From the NCBI GenBank assembly GCA_964017125.1, contig CAXHKU010000910.1, forward strand, positions 1 through 64,000: a DNA stretch of 64,000 nucleotides, read 5' to 3'. The stretch is from Flabesymbios commensalis (Eukaryota > Annelida > Polychaeta > Terebellida > Flabelligeridae). The notes beneath the pieces were generated by a model that did not search any database, was not told the origin of the DNA, and saw only the letters and a list, made by a program, of their open reading frames with translations. Shown here in pieces: positions 37,182 through 47,900 of this stretch (the stretch's first letter is position 1; the number at the start of each line of letters is the position of its first letter). Both the position numbers and the translations under genes were made by a program.

Positions 37182-37356
37182 GGGAAGCTCCCGTGATCGA
37201 GCGGTAGCGTGCTCGGCCTCAGACCATCAGGGCTCGAATTTCAATTCCTGTGTCTGCAGGGCAGTGTCATCTCACCATCCTCAGGAGGTTCTCTTGGCAC
37301 AGTTGACCTTATGTGCACACAGGTGGTCTAAAACCCCATTCATTTCATTTCATTTG
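37182..37356 (+). mobile_element. tRNA-derived SINE-like sequence, spacer 1
   Basis: The first ~75 nt look like a tRNA gene relic: an A-box-like TGATCGAGCGGT near 37,195-37,205 and a B-box-like GGCTCGAATTT at 37,231-37,241, about 37 bp apart. These are the internal promoter elements of RNA polymerase III. A non-tRNA body follows, ending in a (CATTT)n tail at 37,336-37,356. The T-arm does not close well, so this is a SINE head and not a working tRNA. All three spacers carry it at the same place, so it was duplicated with the spacer. Confidence 0.7.
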
Positions 37357-37359
37357 GAT

Positions 37360-37975
37360 CGTTGACATTGTGTGTGATGCTGGGCCAACATTAAATTGGT
37401 ACCATAGCAAAGCTGACAACTAAAATATGCTTTGGCACAGTGTCCATTTGGTCAGCAATAGCTTGTAATTGAAGGTAATTAGTGTTGCACAGCTCGAATG
37501 AAATTGAAAAAAGTTGTCTCAGTCAGCGAAGTATATGAGTTTTACAAAGAAAATTATTTGTCATATTGGACAGATGATATCAAGTAAATGCAAGCTCACA
37601 TATTTACTTTTGAAGCCTAACAACATAGATCAACGATGCACTCGTTTGGTTCTGCAATGCCCAAAAAAGAGATGATTCATCCCAATATGAGTAATAAAAT
37701 GAAAATAATAAAAAAAAACTTTGTTGTTGATTTTGTTCTTGTCGCGTGACTGTGATGTGTGAATGATTCAATAAAAAAATCAGTAAAATATTTTTTTTAT
37801 TAAAATCATTTTGTTTTTTTTCATCTAGCCTACTGCAGATGTAAGGTAAGACTCATAAGTAATTGGCAATTATTTAAAAAAAAGGTGAAATGAAGTATTA
37901 CAAATAAACATTTTAGTTTTAAATGTGTAGAATTGAAGTAAATTATTTTTAAAAAGTGAAAACATACTGTGGTAT
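37360..37975 (+). other. AT-rich part of spacer 1 with long A and T runs, no gene seen
   Basis: Matches 41,405-42,045 in spacer 2 with scattered substitutions and run-length changes. Several T8 and A8 runs and AATAAA words are present. There is no ORF of note and no convincing promoter. Confidence 0.65.
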
Positions 37976-37977
37976 CG

Positions 37978-38097
37978 GCTGTCTGTAACATCGTAGAAGG
38001 CCGTCTGTCGGGCTGGCCCTCAGTAGCCCCTTGTGGACAAGGGACTCACCTTTCGTGGGATTAGGTGAGGCACGAGGAAGAGTGGCGGGGTCACGTA
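37978..38097. other. GC-rich patch with two adjacent stem-loops, spacer 1
   Basis: Within AT-rich spacer, this ~120-bp patch holds CCCTTG-TGGA-CAAGGG (38,028-38,043) and, 2 bp on, TCACCT...AGGTGA (38,046-38,068). In spacer 2 the second left arm is TCATCT, turning a G-C pair into a G-U pair that RNA would still tolerate. It may be a small structured RNA or a relic of one. I do not recognise a family. Confidence 0.5.
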
Positions 38098-38308
38098 TTA
38101 CAGCCAATAACACAGTACATTTGTAGCTATTATGAGTCCAATCAGGGTGAAATCCATTTCTACTCAGTTAAAAAATTTTAACAATTTTTTTGAAATTGAA
38201 TTTGCATATTACAAGAGCTGCTGATGGCAAAAAATACAATTTTTTTTTGAAATGGTGACCCCCGACTGGACTTATATATATGTTACTTTTTACAAAAAGG
38301 GGGGGGAT

Positions 38309-38335
38309 CCATGCCAATTTTTTTTTCAGGCATGG
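38309..38335. other. Left-flank hairpin of the minimal array
   Basis: CCATGCC and GGCATGG form a 7-bp stem around a T-rich 13-nt loop, 15 bp before the array starts. It is preceded by a G8 run. The same hairpin lies at 42,385-42,411, about 75 bp before the next array, so arrays are bordered by inverted repeats on both sides. Confidence 0.75.
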
Positions 38336-38350
38336 CTACATTTCTGTATG

Positions 38351-39619
38351 GGCACGTGAAATTGGGAGAGGATCGGATAAAAACTCTGGGAGATATGGCG
38401 ATTTGAAAATCGCATAATGTATTATGACTGGGAAAAATGGGACCTTTTACCCAGCATTCCTCAAAATCTGTTAGTCGGATCTGTTATAAAACACATAGCA
38501 CTTCTTTCTGGTGCCTATCGAATAATGTGGCCAAGTTTGGTGTCTATACATCAAATACTCTAGGAGAAATAGGGGCGCAATTTTTAAATAGTGGAAGAGG
38601 ATTAAAAATAATAATATAGTTGAAAGTATTTAAGGAAAAGAATAGTTTGGGCGGCTTCGCCCAAACTAATAATGCAGTAACTCGACAACGGTTGGGCGTA
38701 GAAAAAAACTAAGCACACTTCATGGCAGTAGTTTTCCAAGGGCTTTTCAGAAATCATACTGATTTTTCTGTATTTTGATTTTATGACGTCATCATTACGT
38801 AATAGCTTCAAACTTGCTCATATAACTCAGTAACGGTTAAAGAAATGAAGTTTTCGTAATAGACGTTTACCAGGTACTTTTAGTCAGGCTTCTCAAAAAA
38901 CGAAGAAAATTGAGGATTGCTCTTTTAGTTTTATCGTTATGACGTCATCGCGATATTCTACACTTGGCCTTATATCTATAACAATTAATTTTACACAGTT
39001 TGCTTGCAACTTGTTTATTTGCGACATCTCCCTAGGCTTTCAGGAACACTAATCAGATTGAAGGTAAATAATTTATTCGCTGAGTTATGACGTCATGAAG
39101 TTCTAATGTATTACCTATGGGAGAAAATCAACGTCCGGTTACTTGAAAACTAACAGCGCCAACGCTTTAAAAACTCGTAGGAATTTGGAGGGTGCCCTAG
39201 AGCATGTGTATGTAAAATATGGAGAGGATCGGTTGAAAACTCTAGGAGATATGAGGTCCTGAAGGTCCAATGTATTACCTATGGGGAAAAATCGACTTCC
39301 GGTGTTTTTAAAGCGAAAGCTCTGTAAACTTGTGGAGTATTGTAGGGTACCCTGGAGAGTTGGCACGTGAAATTGGGAGAGGATCGGATAAAAACTCTGG
39401 GAGATATGGCGATTTGAAAATCGCATAATGTATTATGACTGGGAAAAATGGGACCTTTTACCCAGCATTCCTCAAAATCTGTTAGTCGGATCTGTTATAA
39501 AACACATAGCACTTCTTTCTGGTGCCTATCGAATAATGTGGCCAAGTTTGGTGTCTATACATCAAATACTCTAGGAGAAATAGGGGCGCAATTTTTAAAT
39601 AGTGGAAGAGGATTAAAAA
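38351..39619 (+). repeat. Minimal array: one full family C unit plus a partial left unit
   Basis: This stretch enters the 1-kb repeat in the middle of block S4 (GGCACGTGAAATTGGG) and reads through S5 and the first part of S6. It then contains one complete 1,011-bp unit with its hairpin (38,644-38,667), and leaves at GGATTAAAAA into the same right flank as the long arrays. It matches family C of the third array. Its left edge lies further into S4 than the edge at 42,486, and the adjoining flank is shorter than in spacer 2. A deletion spanning the flank/array junction would explain both. It shows that the inner copy number of the super-repeat can be as low as about one. Confidence 0.93.
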
Positions 39620-39628
39620 CTAGAGGGA

Positions 39629-39649
39629 CCTGTGCCAAGAAGGCACAGG
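39629..39649. other. Right-flank hairpin, spacer 2
   Basis: Identical 8-bp stem and AAGAA loop to the hairpin at 31,216-31,236, again immediately right of an array end. Confidence 0.85.
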
Positions 39650-40340
39650 AAGTTTGGGCGCCTAAAAAATTATCTAGTTTTAAACCTCAAAATACTGAGA
39701 GATTTAGATTTTGGTCCACTAACCCTTACAACGCTGAAATATTTTTGCCTAAACCATGGATGGGTAAAACAAACAAAAATGGGTAATTTTACATGAAATT
39801 AGTGTCCCCAGGAATCAAAAAGTCGAGATTTTGAATTAAATATAAGATTTAAAACAAATGGTGCAACTTCATGTTTAAGCTTTATTATTTAATAATGTTT
39901 AGATAATTTATAAAACAATATATGTATATATGGTTTTATAAGAGCTTTATATCATGGAAATATGCAAAATGGCATGTCCCAGGAGAAAATGCCACTATTT
40001 AAAACTTCACTCAAGGATACAAATACACAATATAATTTTAATAATTACATTTGATGAATATACATGTCCCCACATTTGCACTCTACCCCGTTACCATGAT
40101 TGTAGCATGCCCCATCAGGTGACTAATCATGAAGTAAAATTATATCAAGTGTAGTTTGACACACTGAAGGGCCTTATACGAGTTTTTCACCTTGAAATAA
40201 TTAATATTGTTGAGTGACAAGTTATTCGAAACAGGTATTACCAAAATGTTAGAAGATATTCCTAGCATTGTGGGTCTAAAAAACGATTTGGTTTTATGCT
40301 TGCTGGCCTAGAACAGCTGCTATGGGGACTATTTCCACCA

Positions 40341-40682
40341 GTTGAACAAGCACTCGCCAGGCCGTGGGAGTCCTGCTCCCAGATTTATCTGGTGCTATGC
40401 GGACTCTCAGGTTAACTGGGGGTACAACTCATGATCAGAGAAGAAACAAAGAAGAGAGAGAGGGACTGACCTAAGGGTGTGGACCCCATTAAAGCAAAAT
40501 AGGCGGGGGGAGTGAAGTAGATATAAAAATTAGAAGATGGGAGGGGGTACGGGAGGGGGGAAATAGGTGGATGCTCGCTTCTCCAGGCCCATGGAGGCTT
40601 GGAGTCGCTGTAGCCCTGCGGAGCAGGTCACCACAGACAGCTACGAAATTAGCTCGCAGCGGGTCGATAAGATTCTATTCTA
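40341..40682 (+). mobile_element. SINE-like dispersed repeat, copy 3
   Basis: Single complete copy in spacer 2, beginning right after ATTTCCACCA and ending in GATTCTATTCTAT. The same junction occurs in spacer 3, so the insertion predates duplication of the spacer. Confidence 0.65.
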
Positions 40683-41228
40683 TAACTTGTCTACTGATGT
40701 TTGACTATTATCTTGCTGGATGCTGACACTTTTTTCAATTTCAATTAACAAATTATACCAGTGCGACACAAATTAGACATTATCACATTTGAATTAATGT
40801 TAGTAATAGACTATAACGTTTATAAATAACTTGGGACCTTTTGTAATATCGCCCATCCACTGTCAGTGTCACTGTGTCTGACAGTGTCATCAACCAAACA
40901 TTCAATGTCAATGATCAATCAAGTGATTCAAGGTCTCACACAACTAATATTTACCCCATTCGACTGGTATTTTTTCAACAGATTTTCGTCAGTTGAGCAG
41001 TGACCTGTTTCAAAGAACGTCGGCGCCTAGTAGGGCCTTTTCATGTCCTGAAAACATCTGACATTAAACCAATTATGTTATTGTTGGTTTGGCCAATGCT
41101 GGGCCAGAGTCAGATACTGTGGTACAAAATCATGTTTGCTTTGTTAGGCCTAAAACCCTTCATTGATTGGCCTAATGTTTGCCTAATGCTGGACAATTGC
41201 TAACTCTTAAAAGATTCAATAATGTTGT

Positions 41229-41402
41229 GGGAAGCTTCCGTGATTGAGCAGTACCGTGCTCAGCCTCAGACCATCAGGGCTCGAATTTCAATTCCTGTGT
41301 CTGCAGGGCAGTGTCATCTCAACATCCTCAGGAGGTTCTCTTGGCATAGTTTAGCGTATGTGCACACAGGTGGTCTAAAACCCCATGCATTTCATTTCAT
41401 TT
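41229..41402 (+). mobile_element. tRNA-derived SINE-like sequence, spacer 2
   Basis: Second copy of the SINE-like sequence. Its A-box region is altered (TGATTGAGCAGT, losing the GCGGT of the other copies), while the B-box-like GGCTCGAATTT is kept at 41,278-41,288. The CATTT tail is retained. Transcription from this copy is less likely than from the other two. Confidence 0.7.
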
Positions 41403-42074
41403 GGATCGTTGACATTGTGTGTGATGCTGGGCCAACATTAAATTGGTACAATAGCAAAGCTGACAACTAAAATATGCTTTGGCACAGTGTCCATTTGGTC
41501 AGCGATAGCTTGTAATTGAAGGTAATTAGTGTTGCACAGCTCGAATGAAATTGAAAAAAGTTGTCTCAGTCAGCGAAGTATATGAGTTTTACAAAGAAAA
41601 TTATTTGTCATATTGGACAGATGATATCAAGTAAATGCAAGCTCACATATTTACTTTTGAAGCCTAACAACATAGATCAATGATGCACTCGTTTGGTTCT
41701 GCAATGCCCAAAAAAAAAATGATTCATCCCAATATGAGAAATAAAATAAAAATAATAAAAAAAAACTGTGTTGTTGATTTTGTTCTTGTCGCGTGACTGT
41801 GATGTGTGAATGATGCAATAAAAAAATCAGTAAAATAGTTTTTTTTATTAAAATTATTTTGTTTTTTCCATCTAACCTACTGCTGATGTAAGGTAAGACT
41901 CATAATAATTGGCAATTAATTAAAAAAAAAGGTGAAATGAAGTACTACAAATAAACATTTCAGTTTTAAATGTGTAGAATTAAAGTAAATTATTTTTAAA
42001 AAGTGAAAACATACTGTGGTATTGGCTGTCTGTAACATCGTAGAAGGCTGTCCGTCTGGCCGGCCCTCAGTAGC

Positions 42075-42115
42075 CCCTTGTGGACAAGGGACTCATCTTT
42101 CATGGGATTAGGTGA
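42075..42115. other. GC-rich stem-loop pair, spacer 2
   Basis: Counterpart of the patch in spacer 1: stem 1 at 42,075-42,090 is identical, and stem 2 at 42,093-42,115 has one wobble-compatible change. Confidence 0.5.
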
Positions 42116-42325
42116 GGCACGAGGAAGAGTGGCGGGGTCACGTATTACAGTCAATAACACAGTACATTTGTAGGTACTATGAGTCCAGTCAGGGTGAAAT
42201 CCATTTCTTCTCAGTTAAAAAAATTTAACATTTTTTTTTAAATTGAATTCGCATATTAGAAGAGCTGCTGATGGCAGACATTACAATTTTTTTTTTAAAT
42301 GGTGACCCTCGACTGGACTTAGTAT

Positions 42326-42385
42326 ATATTAGTATTTACAAAAAGGGGGGGAATCATATTAGTATTTACAAAAAGGGGGGGAATC
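42326..42385 (+). repeat. 30-bp tandem duplication in spacer 2
   Basis: 42,326-42,355 is repeated exactly at 42,356-42,385 (ATATTAGTATTTACAAAAAG, then a G run and AATC). Spacer 1 has one diverged copy, so this is a recent local duplication. Confidence 0.9.
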
Positions 42386-42411
42386 CATGCCAATTTTTTT
42401 TTCAGGCATGG
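42385..42411. other. Left-flank hairpin of the D/C array
   Basis: Same CCATGCC / GGCATGG stem as at 38,309-38,335. Here ~75 bp of further flank separate it from the array edge at 42,486. Confidence 0.75.
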
Positions 42412-42485
42412 CTACATTTCTGTATATTACCATCATGCTAAGGACATGTGCTGTATAAAACATCATTCTTAATGATATATGTCAA

Positions 42486-44913
42486 GACTTCCGGTGTTTT
42501 TAAAGCGAAAGTTCTGTAAACTTGTGGAGTATTGTAGGGTACCCTGGAGAGTTGGCACGTGAAATTGGGAGAGGATCGGATAAAAACTCTGGGAGATATG
42601 GCGATTTGAAAATCGCATAATGTATTATGACTGGGAAAAATGGGACCTTTTACCCCGCATTCCTCAAAATCTGTTGGTCGGATTTGCTATAAAAGCAATA
42701 GCACTTCTTTCTGATGCCTATCCAATATTTTGGCTAAGTTTGAAGTCTATACGTCAAACACACTGGGAGAAATAGATGCGCAAATTTCGAGTAGTGGAAG
42801 AAGATTAAAAATAATAAAAATAATATAGTTGAAAGTATTTAAGGAAAAGAATAGTTTGGGCGGCTTCGCCCAAACTAATAATACAATAACTCGACAACGG
42901 TTGGGCGTAGAAAAAAACTAAGCACACTTCATGGCAGTAGTTTTCCAAGGGCTTTTCAGAAATCATACTGATTTTTCTGTTTTTTTATTTTATGACGTCA
43001 TCATTACGTAATAGCTTCAAACTTGCTCCCATAACTCAGTAACGGTTGGAGATATGAGGTTTTTGTAATAGATGTTTACCAGGTACTTTTAGTCAGGCTT
43101 CTCAAAAAACGAAGAAAATTGAGGATTGCTCTTTTAGTTTTATCGTTATGACGTCATCGCGATATTCTACACTTGGCCTTATATCTATAACAATTAATTT
43201 TACACAGTTTGCTTGCAACTTGTTTATTTGCGACATGTCCCCAGGCTTTAAGGAACACTAATCAGATTGAAGCTAAGTATTTTATTCGCTAAGTTATGAC
43301 GTCATGAAGTTCTAATGTATTACCTATGGGAGAAAATCAACGTCCAGTTACTTGAAAGCTAACAGTGCTAACGCTCCAAAAACTTGTAGGAATTTGAAGG
43401 GTGCCCTAGAAAGTTAGTATATTGAAGATGGAGAGGATCGGTTGAAAACTGTGGGAGATATGATGTCCTAAAGATCTAATGTATTACCTATGGGGAAAAA
43501 TCGACTTCCGGTGTTTTCAAAGCAAAAGCTCTGTAAACTTGTGGAGTATTGTAGGGTTCCCTAGAGGCTATGCATTTAAAATTTTGGGAAGATCGGATGA
43601 AAACTCTGGGAGATATGGCGATTTGAAAATCGCATAATGTATTATGACTGGGAAAAATGGGACCTTTTACCCCGCATTCCTCAAAATCTGTTGGTCGGAT
43701 TTGCTATAAAAGCAATAGCACTTCTTTCTGATGCCTATCCAATATTTTGGCTAAGTTTGAAGTCTATACGTCAAACACACTGGGAGAAATAGATGCGCAA
43801 ATTTCGAGTAGTGGAAGAAGATTAAAAATAATAAAAATAATATAGTTGAAAGTATTTAAGGAAAAGAATAGTTTGGGCGGCTTCGCCCAAACTAATAATA
43901 CAATAACTCGACAACGGTTGGGCGTAGAAAAAAACTAAGCACACTTCATGGCAGTAGTTTTCCAAGGGCTTTTCAGAAATCATACTGATTTTTCAGTATT
44001 TTGATTTTATGACGTCATCATTACGTAATAGCTTCAAACTTGCTCATATACCTCAGTAACGGTTAAAGTAATGAGGTTTTCGTAATAGACGTTTACCAGG
44101 TACTTTTAGTCAGGCTTCTCAAAAAACGAAGAAAATTGAGGATTGCTCTTTTAGTTTTATCGTTATGACGTCATCGCGATATTCTACACTTGGCCTTATA
44201 TCTATAACAATTAATTTTACACAGTTTGCTTGCAACTTGTTTATTTGCGACATGTCCCCAGGCTTTAAGGAACACTAATCAGATTGAAGCTAAGTATTTT
44301 ATTCGCTAAGTTATGACGTCATGAAGTTCTAATGTATTACCTATGGGAGAAAATCAACGTCCAGTTACTTGAAAGCTAACAGTGCTAACGCTCCAAAAAC
44401 TTGTAGGAATTTGAAGGGTGCCCTAGAAAGTTAGTATATTGAATATGGAGAGGATCGGTTGAAAACTGTGGGAGATATGATGTCCTAAAGATCTAATGTA
44501 TTACCTATGGGGAAAAATCGACTTCCGGTGTTTTCAAAGCGAAAGCTCTGTAAACTTGTGGAGTCTTGTAGGGTTCCCTAGAGGCTATGCATTTAAAATT
44601 TTGGGAAGATCGGATGAAAACTCTGGGAGATATGGCGATTTGAAAATCGCATAATGTATTATGACTGGGAAAAATGGGACCTTTTACCCCGCATTCCTCA
44701 AAATCTGTTGGTCGGATTTGCTATAAAAGCAATAGCACTTCTTTCTGATGCCTATCCAATATTTTGGCTAAGTTTGAAGTCTATACGTCAAACACACTGG
44801 GAGAAATAGATGCGCAAATTTCGAGTAGTGGAAGAAGATTAAAAATAATAAAAATAATATAGTTGAAAGTATTTAAGGAAAAGAATAGTTTGGGCGGCTT
44901 CGCCCAAACTAAT
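42486..44913 (+). repeat. Tandem array, family D (type I, mosaic), 1,017-bp unit, ~2.4 copies
   Basis: The left flank changes to repeat sequence at GACTTCCGG inside block S4. Hairpins at 42,853, 43,870 and 44,887 give a period of 1,017 bp. The units are type I in S5, S6 and S3 (CCCCGCATT, TTCGAGTAGTGG, AATAATACAATAAC). They carry private changes such as AAAGCAATAGC and ACACACTGGGAG, and patches of type II in the entering S4, in S1 and in the first half of S2. The two D units differ from each other more than neighbours do in A, B or C. This fits an array edge that escapes homogenisation and keeps gene-conversion tracts. The last hairpin stub ends at the junction with family C. Confidence 0.93.
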
Positions 44914-44974
44914 AATAATATAGTTGAAAGTATTTAAGGAAAAGAATAGTTTGGGCGGCTTCGCCCAAACTAAT
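44853..44974 (+). repeat. 61-bp direct duplication of the hairpin segment at the D/C junction
   Basis: The same arrangement as at the A/B junction: two hairpins (44,887-44,910 and 44,948-44,971) 61 bp apart, the first ending family D and the second opening family C. It is 3 bp longer than the A/B duplication, one AAT more, just as the family C tract is one AAT longer than that of B. Confidence 0.93.
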
Positions 44975-47900
44975 AATGCAGTAACTCGACAACGGTTGGG
45001 CGTAGAAAAAAACTAAGCACACTTCATGGCAGTAGTTTTCCAAGGGCTTTTCAGAAATCATACTGATTTTTCTGTATTTTGATTTTATGACGTCATCATT
45101 ACGTAATAGCTTCAAACTTGCTCATATAACTCAGTAACGGTTAAAGAAATGAAGTTTTCGTAATAGACGTTTACCAGGTACTTTTAGTCAGGCTTCTCAA
45201 AAAACGAAGAAAATTGAGGATTGCTCTTTTAGTTTTATCGTTATGACGTCATCGCGATATTCTACACTTGGCCTTATATCTATAACAATTAATTTTACAC
45301 AGTTTGCTTGCAACTTGTTTATTTGCGACATCTCCCTAGGCTTTCAGGAACACTAATCAGATTGAAGGTAAATAATTTATTCGCTGAGTTATGACGTCAT
45401 GAAGTTCTAATGTATTACCTATGGGAGAAAATCAACGTCCGGTTACTTGAAAACTAACAGCGCCAACGCTTTAAAAACTCGTAGGAATTTGGAGGGTGCC
45501 CTAGAGCATGTGTATGTAAAATATGGAGAGGATCGGTTGAAAACTCTAGGAGATATGAGGTCCTGAAGGTCCAATGTATTACCTATGGGGAAAAATCGAC
45601 TTCCGGTGTTTTTAAAGCGAAAGCTCTGTAAACTTGTGGAGTATTGTAGGGTACCCTGGAGAGTTGGCACGTGAAATTGGGAGAGGATCGGATAAAAACT
45701 CTGGGAGATATGGCGATTTGAAAATCGCATAATGTATTATGACTGGGAAAAATGGGACCTTTTACCCAGCATTCCTCAAAATCTGTTAGTCGGATCTGTT
45801 ATAAAACACATAGCACTTCTTTCTGGTGCCTATCGAATAATGTGGCCAAGTTTGGTGTCTATACATCAAATACTCTAGGAGAAATAGGGGCGCAATTTTT
45901 AAATAGTGGAAGAGGATTAAAAATAATAATATAGTTGAAAGTATTTAAGGAAAAGAATAGTTTGGGCGGCTTCGCCCAAACTAATAATGCAGTAACTCGA
46001 CAACGGTTGGGCGTAGAAAAAAACTAAGCACACTTCATGGCAGTAGTTTTCCAAGGGCTTTTCAGAAATCATACTGATTTTTCTGTATTTTGATTTTATG
46101 ACGTCATCATTACGTAATAGCTTCAAACTTGCTCATATAACTCAGTAACGGTTAAAGAAATGAAGTTTTCGTAATAGACGTTTACCAGGTACTTTTAGTC
46201 AGGCTTCTCAAAAAACGAAGAAAATTGAGGATTGCTCTTTTAGTTTTATCGTTATGACGTCATCGCGATATTCTACACTTGGCCTTATATCTATAACAAT
46301 TAATTTTACACAGTTTGCTTGCAACTTGTTTATTTGCGACATCTCCCTAGGCTTTCAGGAACACTAATCAGATTGAAGGTAAATAATTTATTCGCTGAGT
46401 TATGACGTCATGAAGTTCTAATGTATTACCTATGGGAGAAAATCAACGTCCGGTTACTTGAAAACTAACAGCGCCAACGCTTTAAAAACTCGTAGGAATT
46501 TGGAGGGTGCCCTAGAGCATGTGTATGTAAAATATGGAGAGGATCGGTTGAAAACTCTAGGAGATATGAGGTCCTGAAGGTCCAATGTATTACCTATGGG
46601 GAAAAATCGACTTCCGGTGTTTTTAAAGCGAAAGCTCTGTAAACTTGTGGAGTATTGTAGGGTACCCTGGAGAGTTGGCACGTGAAATTGGGAGAGGATC
46701 GGATAAAAACTCTGGGAGATATGGCGATTTGAAAATCGCATAATGTATTATGACTGGGAAAAATGGGACCTTTTACCCAGCATTCCTCAAAATCTGTTAG
46801 TCGGATCTGTTATAAAACACATAGCACTTCTTTCTGGTGCCTATCGAATAATGTGGCCAAGTTTGGTGTCTATACATCAAATACTCTAGGAGAAATAGGG
46901 GCGCAATTTTTAAATAGTGGAAGAGGATTAAAAATAATAATATAGTTGAAAGTATTTAAGGAAAAGAATAGTTTGGGCGGCTTCGCCCAAACTAATAATG
47001 CAGTAACTCGACAACGGTTGGGCGTAGAAAAAAACTAAGCACACTTCATGGCAGTAGTTTTCCAAGGGCTTTTCAGAAATCATACTGATTTTTCTGTATT
47101 TTGATTTTATGACGTCATCATTACGTAATAGCTTCAAACTTGCTCATATAACTCAGTAACGGTTAAAGAAATGAAGTTTTCGTAATAGACGTTTACCAGG
47201 TACTTTTAGTCAGGCTTCTCAAAAAACGAAGAAAATTGAGGATTGCTCTTTTAGTTTTATCGTTATGACGTCATCGCGATATTCTACACTTGGCCTTATA
47301 TCTATAACAATTAATTTTACACAGTTTGCTTGCAACTTGTTTATTTGCGACATCTCCCTAGGCTTTCAGGAACACTAATCAGATTGAAGGTAAATAATTT
47401 ATTCGCTGAGTTATGACGTCATGAAGTTCTAATGTATTACCTATGGGAGAAAATCAACGTCCGGTTACTTGAAAACTAACAGCGCCAACGCTTTAAAAAC
47501 TCGTAGGAATTTGGAGGGTGCCCTAGAGCATGTGTATGTAAAATATGGAGAGGATCGGTTGAAAACTCTAGGAGATATGAGGTCCTGAAGGTCCAATGTA
47601 TTACCTATGGGGAAAAATCGACTTCCGGTGTTTTTAAAGCGAAAGCTCTGTAAACTTGTGGAGTATTGTAGGGTACCCTGGAGAGTTGGCACGTGAAATT
47701 GGGAGAGGATCGGATAAAAACTCTGGGAGATATGGCGATTTGAAAATCGCATAATGTATTATGACTGGGAAAAATGGGACCTTTTACCCAGCATTCCTCA
47801 AAATCTGTTAGTCGGATCTGTTATAAAACACATAGCACTTCTTTCTGGTGCCTATCGAATAATGTGGCCAAGTTTGGTGTCTATACATCAAATACTCTAG

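Larger units (their letters stand above)
31207..38350 (+). repeat. Spacer copy 1 of the super-repeat (with ~4.25 kb extra)
   Basis: Non-array DNA between the first array and the minimal array. 31,207-32,023 matches 39,620-40,338 and 62,100-62,807. 36,274-38,335 matches 40,341-42,411 and 62,810-64,000. The central 32,024-36,273 is found only here. The whole spacer is AT-rich with long T and A runs. ORFs of up to 129 codons exist, but they run from array into flank, lie in repeats, or are broken in the sister copies, so none is called as a gene. Confidence 0.9.
39620..42485 (+). repeat. Spacer copy 2 of the super-repeat
   Basis: A 2.87-kb spacer between the minimal array and the D/C array. In order it has the right-flank hairpin (39,629-39,649), an AT-rich stretch, the ~340-bp dispersed repeat (40,341-40,682), the CACTGTCAG inverted repeat (40,858-40,886), the SINE-like sequence (41,229-41,402), a GC-rich stem-loop patch near 42,060-42,135 and a T-rich end. 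It lacks the 4.25 kb found in copy 1. Its last ~75 bp before the array (42,411-42,485) are missing from copy 1. Confidence 0.9.

Noticed and set aside
37182-37260. Functional tRNA gene
   Set aside because: A- and B-box-like words are present, but the acceptor and T-arm do not fold properly, and a SINE body with a CATTT tail follows.
31207-38350. LTR retroelement or other virus-like element in the spacers
   Set aside because: No long terminal repeats, primer binding site or gag/pol-like peptides were seen.
31207-42485. Ribosomal DNA intergenic spacer with subrepeats
   Set aside because: The array-plus-spacer layout is similar, but no 18S, 5.8S, 28S or 5S sequence is visible in any spacer.
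45443-45730. Reverse-strand 95-codon ORF in family C units
   Set aside because: Open only in family C and the minimal array. Families A, B and D have no matching ORF of this length, and it has no recognisable motif.
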